A DNA stretch of 64,000 nt from Paraburkholderia franconis (GCF_009362735.1 NZ_WHNP01000003.1:186001-250000); one strand, 5' to 3'; counted from the stretch's first letter, positions 18,056 to 27,114 are shown. Numbers and translations are program-made. Notes: generated by a model not told the origin, from the sequence alone.

Positions 18056-19573
18056 ATGCATAAATATTCTTTGATGGCAGTGGCCGTCGCGCTCTTCGCC
18101 ACCGGCTGCACGATGGAGCCGAAGTATGAGCGGCCCGCCGCACCTGTGTCGGGCGCGTTCCCAAGCGACGGTGTCTATGCGACGCAGCCGGGGTCCGGCG
18201 CGGGCGCGCGTTCGGCGAACGGCCAAGCGGCCGTCGAAATCGGCTGGCGCGATTTCTTCGTCGATCAGCGGCTGCAACGGCTGATCGATATCGCGCTGAA
18301 GAACAACCGCGATCTGCGTGTGTCGGTGCTGAACATCGAGGCTTCGCGCGCGCAGTATCAGATCGCGCGCGCGGCGCTGATGCCGACGATCGACGCCGTC
18401 GCGTCGCAGACGAAGCAGCGCACGCCGAAAGACCTGTCGTTCTTCGGCAAGACGATTTCCAACGAGTACTCGGTTGGTCTGGACGCATCGTGGGAAATCG
18501 ACTTCTTCGGACGTATCCGCAGCCTGAAGGACCAGGCGCTCGCGCAATATCTGGCGACGGCGCAGGCGCGCAAGGCCGCGGAGATCGCGCTGGTTGCTTC
18601 CGTCGCGGATCAGTATCTGACGGTGCTCGCCTTTGACGATTCGTTGAAGGTCACGCAGGACACGCTCAAGACCGCGCAAGAGTCGTATCGCATCACGAAG
18701 CTGCAGTACGACACGGGCACGGGTTCTGAACTCGATCTGCGTCAGGCTGAGACGGTTGTCGAACAGGCGAATGCGAATCTGCAGTCACAAGCGCGTCTGC
18801 GGGCACAGGCTGAGAATGCGCTCGTGCTGCTGATCGGCGAACCGTTGCCGACTGATATGCCGGGCGGACTTGCGCTCAACGACCAGGACTTGCTGACCGA
18901 CATTCCAGCCGGTCTGCCGTCGGATCTGCTCACGCGTCGTCCCGACATCATGGAGGCCGAACAGAATCTGCTGGCGGCCAACGCGAACATCGGCGCGGCG
19001 CGCGCGGCATTCTTCCCGCGCGTTTCGCTGACGGGCAACTTCGGCACGTTGAGCCCGACGCTCGGCGGGCTGTTCAAGCCGGGTTCGGCGGCGTGGAGTT
19101 TCGCGCCGCAGATCACGCTGCCGATTTTCGAAGGCGGCCAGAATCGCGCGAACCTCGATCTCGCGAACGTCGAGAAGAACATCCAGATCGCGCAGTACGA
19201 GAAGGCGATCCAGACGGCGTTCCGAGAAGTGGCCGACGGGCTCGCCGCGCGCGGCACGTACGATCAGCAGATCAAGGCGCTCGAGCGCAACACGTTCGCG
19301 GAACAGCGCCGTCTCGATCTGTCGGACCTGCGTTACAGGAATGGCGTCGACAGCTATCTGGCCGTGCTGACCGCGCAGACCGATCTGTACACCTCGCAGC
19401 AGTCGCTGATCACGGCGCGCATGCAGCGTCTGACGAACCTTGTCGATCTGTACAAGGCGCTCGGCGGCGGATGGATCGAGCACGCGGGCGAGCAGCCGCG
19501 TCCCGCCGACGCACCCGTCGACTACGGCGCGGCCAGTGCGCCCGTTGCGGCATCGGCTGCGACGTCGGGCTGA
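18056..19573 (+). CDS. oprB: Outer membrane efflux channel (NodT/OprM family lipoprotein)
   Basis: A 505-residue TolC-like outer membrane factor. The signal peptide ends in FATGC with the lipidated Cys at 18. Two structurally repeated outer-membrane-efflux domains are seen, with the NIEASRAQYQIARAALMPTIDA and LLAANANIGAARAAFFPRVSLTGNFG segments typical of NodT-type channels. The C-terminus ends with an Ala/Pro-rich stretch. A TGAGGAC site sits just before the ATG. It is the last gene of the RND operon and is followed by a near-perfect terminator. The name follows the BpeAB-OprB system and should not be confused with the glucose porin of the same name. Confidence 0.92.
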   Translation: MHKYSLMAVAVALFATGCTMEPKYERPAAPVSGAFPSDGVYATQPGSGAGARSANGQAAVEIGWRDFFVDQRLQRLIDIALKNNRDLRVSVLNIEASRAQYQIARAALMPTIDAVASQTKQRTPKDLSFFGKTISNEYSVGLDASWEIDFFGRIRSLKDQALAQYLATAQARKAAEIALVASVADQYLTVLAFDDSLKVTQDTLKTAQESYRITKLQYDTGTGSELDLRQAETVVEQANANLQSQARLRAQAENALVLLIGEPLPTDMPGGLALNDQDLLTDIPAGLPSDLLTRRPDIMEAEQNLLAANANIGAARAAFFPRVSLTGNFGTLSPTLGGLFKPGSAAWSFAPQITLPIFEGGQNRANLDLANVEKNIQIAQYEKAIQTAFREVADGLAARGTYDQQIKALERNTFAEQRRLDLSDLRYRNGVDSYLAVLTAQTDLYTSQQSLITARMQRLTNLVDLYKALGGGWIEHAGEQPRPADAPVDYGAASAPVAASAATSG

Positions 19574-19614
19574 GTCCCTCGCTGCATCGGCAGCAGTTTT
19601 TCCTTTCTCTGGCC

Positions 19615-19644
19615 AAAACGCCACGGCATGCCGTGGCGTTTTTT
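19615..19644 (+). terminator. Strong terminator of the RND efflux operon
   Basis: An almost perfect palindrome with arms AAAACGCCACGGC and GCCGTGGCGTTTT ends in a T-run, about 40 bases after the channel gene stop. Confidence 0.92.
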
Positions 19645-19760
19645 ATTGTCGTCCTACAAACCTCGTCCGGATGGCTAATTCAGTTATCCAGATCGTTCAT
19701 GTGCATCGCGAACCGCTAGTATCGGCACCTGATGGACGGAAGCTGATGGTCCATTTTCAG

Positions 19761-19797
19761 GGTTGTCAATTGACAACCATACGGCAGACGCTATAGA
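19761..19797 (+). promoter_or_regulatory. Sigma70 promoter with overlapping 18-base palindromic operator
   Basis: The perfect palindrome GGTTGTCAATTGACAACC (19761-19778) contains a consensus -35 TTGACA (19770-19775). A TATAGA -10 (19792-19797) lies 16 bases further on. The first gene's ATG at 19810 is only 12 bases after the -10, so the leader is very short. A protein on the palindrome would block RNA polymerase, which is the layout expected of a self-regulated toxin-antitoxin or phage-type operon. Confidence 0.7.
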
Positions 19798-19809
19798 CTG
19801 GAGTCGTTC

Positions 19810-20205
19810 ATGAATCGTCGAACTCATTCGAAGAAGGAAGTCGAGTCGGCACTCGGCTATGCGGAAGAACACGGCTGGCGCGTGGTGCCCGGCACGGGCT
19901 GCGGGCATGCGTGGGGGCGAATGTATTGCCCCTTCAACGACAGCGATTGCCGATGTGGCGAGTTTTGCATCACCAGCATCTGGTGCACGCCGCGCAATGC
20001 AGTCAGTCACGCCAGAACGTTGCGCCGCATCGTGGAGAATTGCGCGCCGCATCGGCACAAGATCGTTTCTCTGCGCGTGATCGCCGAAGCGAAAAGGCGC
20101 GCGCGGGCGCAACAGCAGCACGGGCAGCAACAAGAGCAACAAGACCCGCAGGAGCAGCAACCAGGGAAGGACAAGGAGCAAACATGGAATACACCTTCAC
20201 ACTGA
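19810..20205 (+). CDS. HicA-like small protein, candidate toxin of a two-gene module
   Basis: A 131-residue protein. Residues 7-80 resemble the layout of HicA mRNA interferases: an N-terminal helix (KKEVESALGYAEEHGWRVV), a Gly-His turn (GCGHAW at 30-35, where HicA has GSHH), a strand (SIWCTPRN), and a C-terminal helix (HARTLRRIVENC). Seven Cys residues (31, 40, 47, 49, 53, 59, 78) are unusual for HicA and could bind zinc. The C-terminal tail is Gln-rich and probably disordered. It overlaps the next gene by 22 bases, so translation is coupled. The toxin role is an inference from fold resemblance and gene layout. It could instead be an uncharacterised regulator. Confidence 0.72.
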   Translation: MNRRTHSKKEVESALGYAEEHGWRVVPGTGCGHAWGRMYCPFNDSDCRCGEFCITSIWCTPRNAVSHARTLRRIVENCAPHRHKIVSLRVIAEAKRRARAQQQHGQQQEQQDPQEQQPGKDKEQTWNTPSH

Positions 20206-20708
20206 AGTACCGTCTGAGCGCGGAAGACTGCGACCATGACGACATCGTCGAGCGTCTCGCGGCGCAAGGCTGCGACGATGCAACCGTCGGTCTCGGTCAG
20301 CCGGGGCGTCTCGCGCTCGCATTTGCGCGCGAGGCAAAAAGCGCGACACATGCGCTAGTCAGCGCGCTGAAGGACGTGCGCCGCGCGGTGCCAACGGCGC
20401 AACTGGTCGAAGCCGCGCCGGATTTCGTCGGGCTGACGGATGTTGCGGAAGTGGCGGGCGTGTCGCGCCAGAACATGCGCAAGCTGATGCAGTCGCATGC
20501 CACGGAATTTCCCGCGCCCGTTCACGAGGGCAGCACGTCGTTGTGGCATCTGTCGGACGTGCTCGAATGGATGCACGATCGCGGCGGCTATGACATCGCG
20601 CCCGAGGTCTTCGAAGTGGCGAGATCGGCGAAGCAGATCAATCTGATGAAGGAGGCCCGTGATCTTGAGCCGAAGGTGACGCGACACTTCAACAACCTGG
20701 TTGCTTGA
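20184..20708 (+). CDS. HTH DNA-binding protein, candidate HicB-like antitoxin/repressor
   Basis: A 174-residue protein. Residues 1-75 form an alpha/beta domain with a HicB-like feel (YTFTLKYRLS ... GRLALAFAREAKSATHALVSALKDVRRAVPTA). Residues 80-130 carry a MerR/AlpA-type helix-turn-helix (LTDVAEVAGVSRQNMRKLMQ) followed by a wing ending SLWHLSDVLEWM. AAGGAGCAAAC precedes the ATG inside the end of the upstream gene. The DNA-binding domain and the palindrome over the operon promoter suggest autorepression. It is convergent with the purine permease gene. Confidence in the helix-turn-helix is high; the antitoxin role is an inference. Confidence 0.75.
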   Translation: MEYTFTLKYRLSAEDCDHDDIVERLAAQGCDDATVGLGQPGRLALAFAREAKSATHALVSALKDVRRAVPTAQLVEAAPDFVGLTDVAEVAGVSRQNMRKLMQSHATEFPAPVHEGSTSLWHLSDVLEWMHDRGGYDIAPEVFEVARSAKQINLMKEARDLEPKVTRHFNNLVA

Positions 20709-20817
20709 AGCGGGACGAAGGCGCCTGTTCTGCCGTTTGCGTGCGCACGACCGTAGTCATGCGCACGCGCGAGGCGTTAGTTGCGCCTGGCGCCTGGCGC
20801 AGCGTTTGGCGCAAGGC

Positions 20818-22233
20818 TTAGTGCATGTCGGCAGCGCGCAGCAATTCGTCGCCAGCGATGGTGTCGTCGTTGCCACCGCGTCCGTCGAAGTCATGACCGG
20901 CGCGGTGAATATCACGCTTCGCTGCGCGTTCGCCCTTCACGCCGTTGAAGATCAGGTTCAGCACGACAGCCGAAACCGATGCCAGAAGAATCCCGCTGTG
21001 CAGCAGCGGCGAGAGTGCGGGCGGCAGCTTCGAGAAGAAGTTCGGCGAGACCACGGGCACGAGGCCAAGGCCGATGCTCACGGCGATGATAAATAGGTTG
21101 TGATGGTTCTTCACGAAGTCCACTTTCGACAGCACCTTGATGCCGTTTGCCGCCACCATGCCGAACATCACGATGCCCGCACCGCCCAGCACGAAGGCCG
21201 GTACCGATGCGACCAACTGCGCCATCTTCGGGAACAGGCCGAGCAGCACGAGGATCACGCCGCCCATCGCGCACACGAAGCGGCTTTTGACGCCCGTCAC
21301 GCCGATCAGGCCGACATTCTGCGAGAACGACGTATGAGGGAAGGAGTTGAAGATACCGCCGATCAGCGTGCCGAGACCGTCCACACGCAGACCCCGCACG
21401 AGTGTCTTCTGATCGACGGGTCGGTCCACCATGTCGCCAACGGCGAGGAACATCCCCGTCGATTCGATAAACGTCACGAACATCACCGTGACCATCGTCG
21501 CGATGGAGAGCGGATCGAAGTGCGGCAGACCGAAATGGAACGGCATCACGAAGCCGACCCATGGCGCGTTCGTCACGCCATCCATGTTCACGCGACCGAG
21601 CAGCGCAGCAATGATGAAGCCCGCCACGATGCCGAGCAGCACCGAAATATTCGCGATGAACCCTTTGCCGAACTTGTTGATCAGAAGGATGAGCGTGAGC
21701 ACGACGAGCGACAGACCGAGGTAGACCGGATTGCCGTAATCCGGATTGCCGACTCCGCCTGCTGTCCAGTTGATGCCCACTTCCATCAGCGAAAGACCGA
21801 TCACCGAGATCACCACGCCGACCACGACGGGAGGGAAAAAGCGCAGCAGCTTGCCGATCATCGGCGCGACGACGATGCCGATCACGCCGGCCGCGATCGT
21901 CGAGCCGAAGATGTCGAGAATGCCCAGGTTCGGGTTCGTGCCGATCGCGACCATCGGGCCGACTGCGGCGAACGTGCAGCCCATGATGACGGGCAGCCGG
22001 ATGCCGAAGATCCACAGGCCGAGCGTCTGAATCAGTGTGGCGATGCCGCACGAAAAGAGGTCGGCGCTGATGAGGAAGGCGATTTGCTCTTTCGGCAGCT
22101 TGAGTGCACTGCCGATGATCAGCGGCACGGCGACGGCGCCTGCGTACATCACCAGCACGTGCTGGATGCCGAGCGTCAGCAACTGGCCGAAGGGCAGTCG
22201 CTCGTCGCACGGATGAACCGTGTTCGAGTGCAT
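20818..22233 (-). CDS. Nucleobase:cation symporter-2 purine (xanthine/urate) permease
   Basis: A 471-residue inner-membrane transporter of the NCS2 family with about 14 hydrophobic segments. The NCS2 signature QNVGLIGVTG begins at Gln305, and the substrate-site Glu of TFIESTGMF is at 257. LGIQHVLVMYAGAVAVPLIIG at the N-terminus is typical of UacT/XanQ-type permeases. Its closest type is uric acid or xanthine uptake; the exact purine is not readable. GGAGAGAG before the Met at 22233 decides the start against the open frame to 22641. A TTGCGCC/GGCGCAA repeat (20781-20824) overlaps the stop codon. No purine-degradation genes are adjacent. Confidence 0.9.
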   Translation of the reverse strand: MHSNTVHPCDERLPFGQLLTLGIQHVLVMYAGAVAVPLIIGSALKLPKEQIAFLISADLFSCGIATLIQTLGLWIFGIRLPVIMGCTFAAVGPMVAIGTNPNLGILDIFGSTIAAGVIGIVVAPMIGKLLRFFPPVVVGVVISVIGLSLMEVGINWTAGGVGNPDYGNPVYLGLSLVVLTLILLINKFGKGFIANISVLLGIVAGFIIAALLGRVNMDGVTNAPWVGFVMPFHFGLPHFDPLSIATMVTVMFVTFIESTGMFLAVGDMVDRPVDQKTLVRGLRVDGLGTLIGGIFNSFPHTSFSQNVGLIGVTGVKSRFVCAMGGVILVLLGLFPKMAQLVASVPAFVLGGAGIVMFGMVAANGIKVLSKVDFVKNHHNLFIIAVSIGLGLVPVVSPNFFSKLPPALSPLLHSGILLASVSAVVLNLIFNGVKGERAAKRDIHRAGHDFDGRGGNDDTIAGDELLRAADMH

Positions 22234-22516
22234 CTTGTCTCTCTCCACATCTGGTTTGGGGATGACTCCAAGGTATGCGGGACGAAAAAACGCGACAAGA
22301 CCACGTCGTTCTATTTCAACCTTTGCCGCGACGATATGCATGAACCGGATTTGGAACCCACGTCCTATGCGGAATCGGAAGAATCCGCCCGCATCCCTTG
22401 TGGCGTGGTGGGGTGCGGGATTTTCATCAAAGGGGCGCTCAATGGTGACGTATCGGCAGCCATATGATGTGTATTGCGGTTCGCACATAATGCGTTTTCG
22501 GGCCGCGTCCGGTCGG

Positions 22517-22534
22517 GCGCGGGTTAACCCGCGC
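22517..22534. promoter_or_regulatory. Perfect 18-base palindrome in the permease-kinase divergent region
   Basis: GCGCGGGTTAACCCGCGC reads identically on both strands and sits in the 441-base space (22234-22674) between the divergent permease and FGGY kinase genes. A separate imperfect direct repeat with a 20-base period (CTGTCCCGTTTCGACG at 22570-22585 and CTGTCCCATCTCGACG at 22590-22605) lies nearer the kinase. Both are candidate regulator sites. No gene or recognisable riboswitch is seen in this space. Confidence 0.45.
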
Positions 22535-22674
22535 GGGTGGCCGTCGTGCACGGAATGGCCGTTCGCAACCTGTCCCGTTTCGACGCAAGCTGTCCCATCT
22601 CGACGGAGCGCAGCGTGCTTGGGAAGCGCGCAGTTCAACACCTACTTTCAAACCGCATTTAACCCATCGCATTC

Positions 22675-24099
22675 ATGTCCTTTCTCGGCATCGATCTCGG
22701 CACAGGTTCACTGAAACTCGCAATCATCGACGACGAAGGCCGTGAGCAATGCGCGGCGAGCGTCGCGTATTCGATCGACACGCCGCAGCCGGGATGGGCG
22801 GAAATCGATCCGGAGGTCTGGTGGCGCGCGCTGCGCGAGGCGGCTTCGCGCTTGCCGCGGGCCCAACGCAGCGCCGTTCGGGCGATTGGTTTTTCCGGTC
22901 AGATGCACGGCGTCGTGTTGAGTGATGCACAAGGCAATGCAGTGCGGCCCGCGATGCTCTGGCCCGATACGCGCGCGCTGCCATTGCTCGACGCATGGCC
23001 CGCGCCGCAGCCGAACCCCGTCGCGCCGGGCATGGCAGGCCCACTGCTGCTATGGATCGCGCTGCACGAGCCGCAGTCCATGCAAGCGGCTCGCTGGGCC
23101 TTGCAACCGAAAGACTGGTTGCGCTTCAAGCTGGGTGGCGCGATCGCGACCGATCCTTCCGACGCCTGCGCGACCGCGCTCGCTGATCCATCCGGCATAT
23201 GGGATCGCGCCTTGCTTGAACGTCTCGGGTTGCCGCTCGACCGGTTTGCACCGCTCGCCGCGTCGTATGCGGCGAGTGGCTCGCTGTCCGACCACGCGGC
23301 GCACGTGCTCGGTTTGCGCGCTGGCATCATGCTTGCCACAGGTGCAGGCGACACGCCCTGCGCCGCGCTGGGCAGTGGCCTCGCGGACGACGGCGACGCG
23401 CTGCTCACCACAGGCACGGGCGGACAGATTCTCGTGCTCGCGACACAACAGCCGAACGAGGCACAGGGCCTGCATCGCTACCGTGCCGCGACCGACCACT
23501 GGTATCGGATGGCCGCGATGCAGAACGTCGGCGTCGCGCTCGAAGCGGTACGGGGTTGGCTGTCTTACGAATGGTTTGATGCATATCGCGATGCGTTCGA
23601 ATCCGATCCAGCGTCAGGCCTGACGTTCTTGCCTTATCTGACGGGCGAGCGCACGCCTTGGCTCAATCCCTCGGCGCGCGGTGGCTGGCTCGGGCTCGCG
23701 CTGGGCACATCGCGTGGCGCGATGATGCGGGCTGCATTCGAAGGCGTCGCGTTTTCGTTGCGCGCGGGGCTCGACGCGATCAGGCAAAGCGGCGCGCAAG
23801 TGTCGGCGCTGCGTCTCGCGGGCGGCGGTTCGGTCGATGCGCGCTGGCGCCAGTTGCTCGCCGACGCACTCGAAGTGGAACTGCATGCCGTCGATTGTCC
23901 CAACGCGGCGGCGCGCGGCGCGGCGATGCTCGGCGCAATCGCGTGCGGTCATTGGCATGCAAGCGATCTCGCTGCGCTCGCGCCCGCAGCGACACGCGTC
24001 GCGGGACCGCAAAACGATACGGCGCTTGCCGCGCGATACGCGCGCTTTGTTGATCTGTATGGCCGCGTCGAAGGCTGGTTCGTGCGCCCATCCGCCTGA
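22675..24099 (+). CDS. FGGY-family carbohydrate kinase, xylulokinase-like
   Basis: A 474-residue sugar kinase. The phosphate-1 loop GIDLGTGSLKLAIID is at 4-18, and the xylulokinase-type substrate motif GFSGQMHG is near 75-82. Asp in MLWPDTRA, the GAGDTPCAALGSG adenosine/phosphate-2 motif and the C-terminal LAGGGSVDARWRQLLADAL follow. Length and motifs fit xylulokinase; D-xylulose is the probable substrate. It has no partner dehydrogenase or transporter next to it, unlike the two other FGGY kinases in this window, and it precedes the formaldehyde detoxification pair. The start ATG lacks a strong ribosome-binding site but coincides with the family start. Confidence 0.83.
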   Translation: MSFLGIDLGTGSLKLAIIDDEGREQCAASVAYSIDTPQPGWAEIDPEVWWRALREAASRLPRAQRSAVRAIGFSGQMHGVVLSDAQGNAVRPAMLWPDTRALPLLDAWPAPQPNPVAPGMAGPLLLWIALHEPQSMQAARWALQPKDWLRFKLGGAIATDPSDACATALADPSGIWDRALLERLGLPLDRFAPLAASYAASGSLSDHAAHVLGLRAGIMLATGAGDTPCAALGSGLADDGDALLTTGTGGQILVLATQQPNEAQGLHRYRAATDHWYRMAAMQNVGVALEAVRGWLSYEWFDAYRDAFESDPASGLTFLPYLTGERTPWLNPSARGGWLGLALGTSRGAMMRAAFEGVAFSLRAGLDAIRQSGAQVSALRLAGGGSVDARWRQLLADALEVELHAVDCPNAAARGAAMLGAIACGHWHASDLAALAPAATRVAGPQNDTALAARYARFVDLYGRVEGWFVRPSA

Positions 24100-24123
24100 G
24101 GCGCGCGCCGCGCGTCGCATGAC

Positions 24124-24167
24124 GACAATCGCGCGACGCGGCATGCCACGGACGCGTCGCGATTGTC
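24124..24167. other. Long imperfect hairpin upstream of frmA
   Basis: Arms GACAATCGCGCGACGCG (24124-24140) and CGCGTCGCGATTGTC (24153-24167) pair over 15 bases with a two-base bulge. No T-run follows, so it is either an inefficient terminator for the kinase gene or a structured element in the frmA upstream region. Confidence 0.5.
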
Positions 24168-24300
24168 GGCGATGATGTCCGAAGCGCGGCGCGCGAACAT
24201 GCGAGACAATCCGGGCCGCAATCGTTCACGGCAGTGAGGAACAGATTCAGATTCAAACTTAAATGGAACAGCCTTGGCGAACCACAGGAGAGCATTCACG

Positions 24301-25407
24301 ATGAAGACGAAAGCAGCAATCGCATGGAAGGCCGGCGCACCGTTGACGATCGAAGAAGTCGACCTTGAAGGGCCGCGTGCCGGTGAAGTGCTGATCGAAG
24401 TGAAGGCGACGGGCATCTGCCACACGGACTACTACACGCTGTCGGGCGCCGATCCCGAGGGTCTCTTCCCGGCCATTCTCGGTCACGAAGGCGCGGGCGT
24501 CGTCGTCGATGTGGGGCCGGGCGTCGGCACGCTGAAGAAGGGCGATCATGTGATCCCTCTCTACACGCCCGAGTGCCGCCAGTGCAAGTTCTGCCTGTCG
24601 CGCAAGACGAATCTGTGTCAGGCGATCCGCTCGACGCAGGGCAGGGGCCTGATGCCCGATGCGACGTCGCGCTTTTCGCTCGACGGCAAGCCGCTCTTTC
24701 ACTACATGGGCACATCGACGTTCTCGAACTACATCGTCGTGCCGGAGATCGCCGTCGCGAAGATCCGCGAGGACGCGCCGTTCGATAAGGTCTGCTATAT
24801 CGGCTGCGGCGTGACGACGGGCGTCGGCGCTGTGGTCTATTCGGCGAAGGTCGAGGCGGGCGCGAATGTGGTCGTGTTCGGTCTGGGCGGCATCGGCCTC
24901 AATGTGATCCAGGGCGCGAAGATGGTCGGCGCTGACAAGATCATCGGCGTCGACATCAACCCGGGCCGCGTCGAACTGGCGAAGAAGTTCGGCATGACGC
25001 ACTTCATCAACCCGAAGGAAGTCGAGAACGTCGTCGACCATATCGTGCAGCTCACCGACGGCGGCGCCGACTATTCGTTCGAATGCGTCGGCAATACGAC
25101 GCTGATGCGCCAGGCACTCGAATGCACGCACAAGGGCTGGGGCCAGTCGTTCATCATCGGCGTGGCGGCGGCGGGCGAGGAGATCAGCACGCGGCCGTTC
25201 CAGCTGGTGACGGGTCGTCAATGGAAGGGCTCGGCGTTCGGCGGCGCGCGCGGCCGCACCGACGTGCCGAAGATCGTCGACTGGTACATGGAAGGCAAGA
25301 TCAACATCGACGATCTGATCACGCATCACCTGAAGCTCGACCAGATCAACGAAGGCTTCGACCTGATGAAGAAGGGCGAGTCGATCCGATCGGTGGTCAT
25401 CTACTAA
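24301..25407 (+). CDS. frmA: S-(hydroxymethyl)glutathione dehydrogenase / class III alcohol dehydrogenase
   Basis: A 368-residue zinc-dependent medium-chain dehydrogenase that oxidises the formaldehyde-glutathione adduct to S-formylglutathione with NAD. It can also reduce S-nitrosoglutathione. Catalytic zinc ligands appear at Cys40 (GICHTD) and the His62-Glu63 pair (GHEGAG). Structural zinc Cys residues are at 92, 95, 98 and 106. The Rossmann motif [10 protein letters not shown] and the class III motif [12 protein letters not shown] are present. The family start [12 protein letters not shown] is preceded by AGGAGAG. The S-formylglutathione hydrolase gene follows 11 bases after the stop, completing the pathway. 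Confidence 0.96.
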   Translation: MKTKAAIAWKAGAPLTIEEVDLEGPRAGEVLIEVKATGICHTDYYTLSGADPEGLFPAILGHEGAGVVVDVGPGVGTLKKGDHVIPLYTPECRQCKFCLSRKTNLCQAIRSTQGRGLMPDATSRFSLDGKPLFHYMGTSTFSNYIVVPEIAVAKIREDAPFDKVCYIGCGVTTGVGAVVYSAKVEAGANVVVFGLGGIGLNVIQGAKMVGADKIIGVDINPGRVELAKKFGMTHFINPKEVENVVDHIVQLTDGGADYSFECVGNTTLMRQALECTHKGWGQSFIIGVAAAGEEISTRPFQLVTGRQWKGSAFGGARGRTDVPKIVDWYMEGKINIDDLITHHLKLDQINEGFDLMKKGESIRSVVIY

Positions 25408-25418
25408 AGGAGCGCGCG

Positions 25419-26264
25419 ATGCTCGAACTGATCGAATCGCATGCGTCGTTCGGCGGGACGCAGCGTATCTACAGGCACGAGTCGAAGGCGATCGGGCTGC
25501 CGATGCGCTTCTCGGTCTTCATGCCGAAAGAGGCGTCGCAGCGGAAGGTGCCGGCGCTGTTCTACCTTGCAGGCCTGACCTGTACCGAAGAGACGTTCCC
25601 GATCAAAGCGGGCGCGCAGCGCTTCGCCGCGCAGCACGGCATCGCGTTGATCGCGCCCGATACGAGTCCGCGTGGCGCGGGCGTGCCGGGCGAGAGCGCG
25701 TCGTGGGACTTCGGCGTCGGCGCGGGCTTCTACGTCGATGCGACGCAGGAGCCCTGGTCGAAACATTACCGGATGTACTCGTACGTGCGGGACGAACTGC
25801 GCGAAACGGTCGTGAACGAACTGCCGGTCGATGGTGAAAGACTCGGCATCTTCGGTCACTCAATGGGCGGGCACGGCGCGCTGATGCTCGCGCTGCGCAA
25901 TCCGGACATCTATCGGTCGGTGTCCGCGTTCGCGCCGATTGCCGCGCCGATGCGCTGTCCGTGGGGCGAGAAGGCGTTTAGCGGCTATCTCGGCGCTGAT
26001 CGCGAGGCATGGAAGCAGTACGACGCGAGCGAACTGGTCGGCAAGGCGACACGAAAGTTCGCGGCAGGTATCCTGGTCGATCAGGGCCTCGCCGATCAGT
26101 TTCTCGCCGAGCAGCTCAACCCCGACGTGTTCGAAGCCGCCTGCAACGCAGCGGGGCAGCCGCTCACCCTGCGTCGGCATGAAGGCTACGACCACGGCTA
26201 TTTCTTCATCTCGACGTTCATCGAGGATCATCTCGCGCATCACGCGAAGGTGTTGCTCGGCTGA
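25419..26264 (+). CDS. fghA: S-formylglutathione hydrolase
   Basis: A 281-residue esterase-D-type serine hydrolase that splits S-formylglutathione into formate and glutathione. The nucleophile elbow GHSMGG places Ser at 148. The oxyanion segment YLAGLTCTEETF and the C-terminal HEGYDHGYFFISTFIEDH (catalytic His) are present, as is the family stretch YRMYSYVRDEL. AAGGAG sits 8 bases before the ATG. It is in one transcription unit with frmA, 11 bases upstream, and ends at a bidirectional terminator shared with znuB. Confidence 0.96.
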   Translation: MLELIESHASFGGTQRIYRHESKAIGLPMRFSVFMPKEASQRKVPALFYLAGLTCTEETFPIKAGAQRFAAQHGIALIAPDTSPRGAGVPGESASWDFGVGAGFYVDATQEPWSKHYRMYSYVRDELRETVVNELPVDGERLGIFGHSMGGHGALMLALRNPDIYRSVSAFAPIAAPMRCPWGEKAFSGYLGADREAWKQYDASELVGKATRKFAAGILVDQGLADQFLAEQLNPDVFEAACNAAGQPLTLRRHEGYDHGYFFISTFIEDHLAHHAKVLLG

Positions 26265-26292
26265 TCTTCACCGGCGATAGCATGAAAAGCAA

Positions 26293-26320
26293 AACGGGGT
26301 GGCTCGCAAGCCACCCCGTT
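26293..26320. terminator. Bidirectional terminator between fghA and znuB
   Basis: AACGGGGTGGCT pairs with AGCCACCCCGTT. An A-run precedes and a T-rich stretch follows, so it can stop transcripts from both convergent units. Confidence 0.85.
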
Positions 26321-26322
26321 CT

Positions 26323-27114
26323 TTATCTGCGCATGTGCTGCGCCATCAGGCTCGCGCCATAGACCAGCGCCGCGAGCAACGTGATCCAGAAGCTCGTCGG
26401 CCAGTCGGTATAGAAAGCGAGCGTCACGCCGATCCACGCCTGCGCGAGCGCGAGCAGCGCGGCGACCACGAGGCCGACGGAAAGACGCGTCGACAGGTTT
26501 TGCGCCGCCGCCGCCGGCCCGACCATCAGCGTGAACACGAGCAGCACGCCGACGATCTGCGTGCACGCAGCCACCGCGAGCGCGGCAATCGCCAGAAACA
26601 GCACCGACACGAGTCGCAGCGACACGCCTTTCGCTTCCGCCAGTTCCGGCTGCAACGATGCGAACAGCAAAGGCCGCATGATTGCCGCCAACGCCAGCAG
26701 GCTGACGACGCCGAGCGCGGCGAGCACCGCGAGCGTTGCCGAACTGACGCCGAGCACATTGCCGAACAGCAAGGCCGTGACCTGCGTCGCGTATGCGGTG
26801 AAGAAGTGCAGGAACAGCAAGCCGAAGCCCAGCGCAAGCGACAGGACCACGCCGATCGCCACATCGCGTCCCGCGAGCTTTTCGCCGAGCGCGCCCATGC
26901 CCACGCCCGCCGCGAGCGTGAAGCCGATCATCCCCCAGATCGGCGAAATGCCGATCAGCACGGCGCCCGTCGCGCCCGTGAAGCCGACGTGCGACAGCGC
27001 GTGTCCCGCGAAGGTCTGCCCGCGCATCACGAGGAAGTAGCCGACGATGCCCGACAGCACCGCGACAATCCCCGACGCCGCGAAGGCGTTCACCATGAAA
27101 TCGTATTCAAACAT
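26323..27114 (-). CDS. znuB: Zinc ABC transporter permease
   Basis: A 263-residue inner-membrane permease of the ABC-3 (metal) family with about eight hydrophobic helices. The segment ALSHVGFTGATGAVLIG is the conserved region of ZnuB/TroC proteins. The start Met (MFEYDFMVNAF) overlaps the end of znuC by 8 bases, supporting coupled translation. It is the last gene of the zur-znuA-znuC-znuB run, and the common terminator with fghA follows. Zinc as the metal is inferred from the adjacent Zur gene; manganese permeases share the fold. Confidence 0.92.
   Translation of the reverse strand: MFEYDFMVNAFAASGIVAVLSGIVGYFLVMRGQTFAGHALSHVGFTGATGAVLIGISPIWGMIGFTLAAGVGMGALGEKLAGRDVAIGVVLSLALGFGLLFLHFFTAYATQVTALLFGNVLGVSSATLAVLAALGVVSLLALAAIMRPLLFASLQPELAEAKGVSLRLVSVLFLAIAALAVAACTQIVGVLLVFTLMVGPAAAAQNLSTRLSVGLVVAALLALAQAWIGVTLAFYTDWPTSFWITLLAALVYGASLMAQHMRR

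Noticed and set aside
22234..22674. A riboswitch or tRNA-like element upstream of the purine permease
   Set aside because: A GGTTCCAAATCC stretch recalls a T-loop, but no cloverleaf or known purine riboswitch core can be folded by eye.
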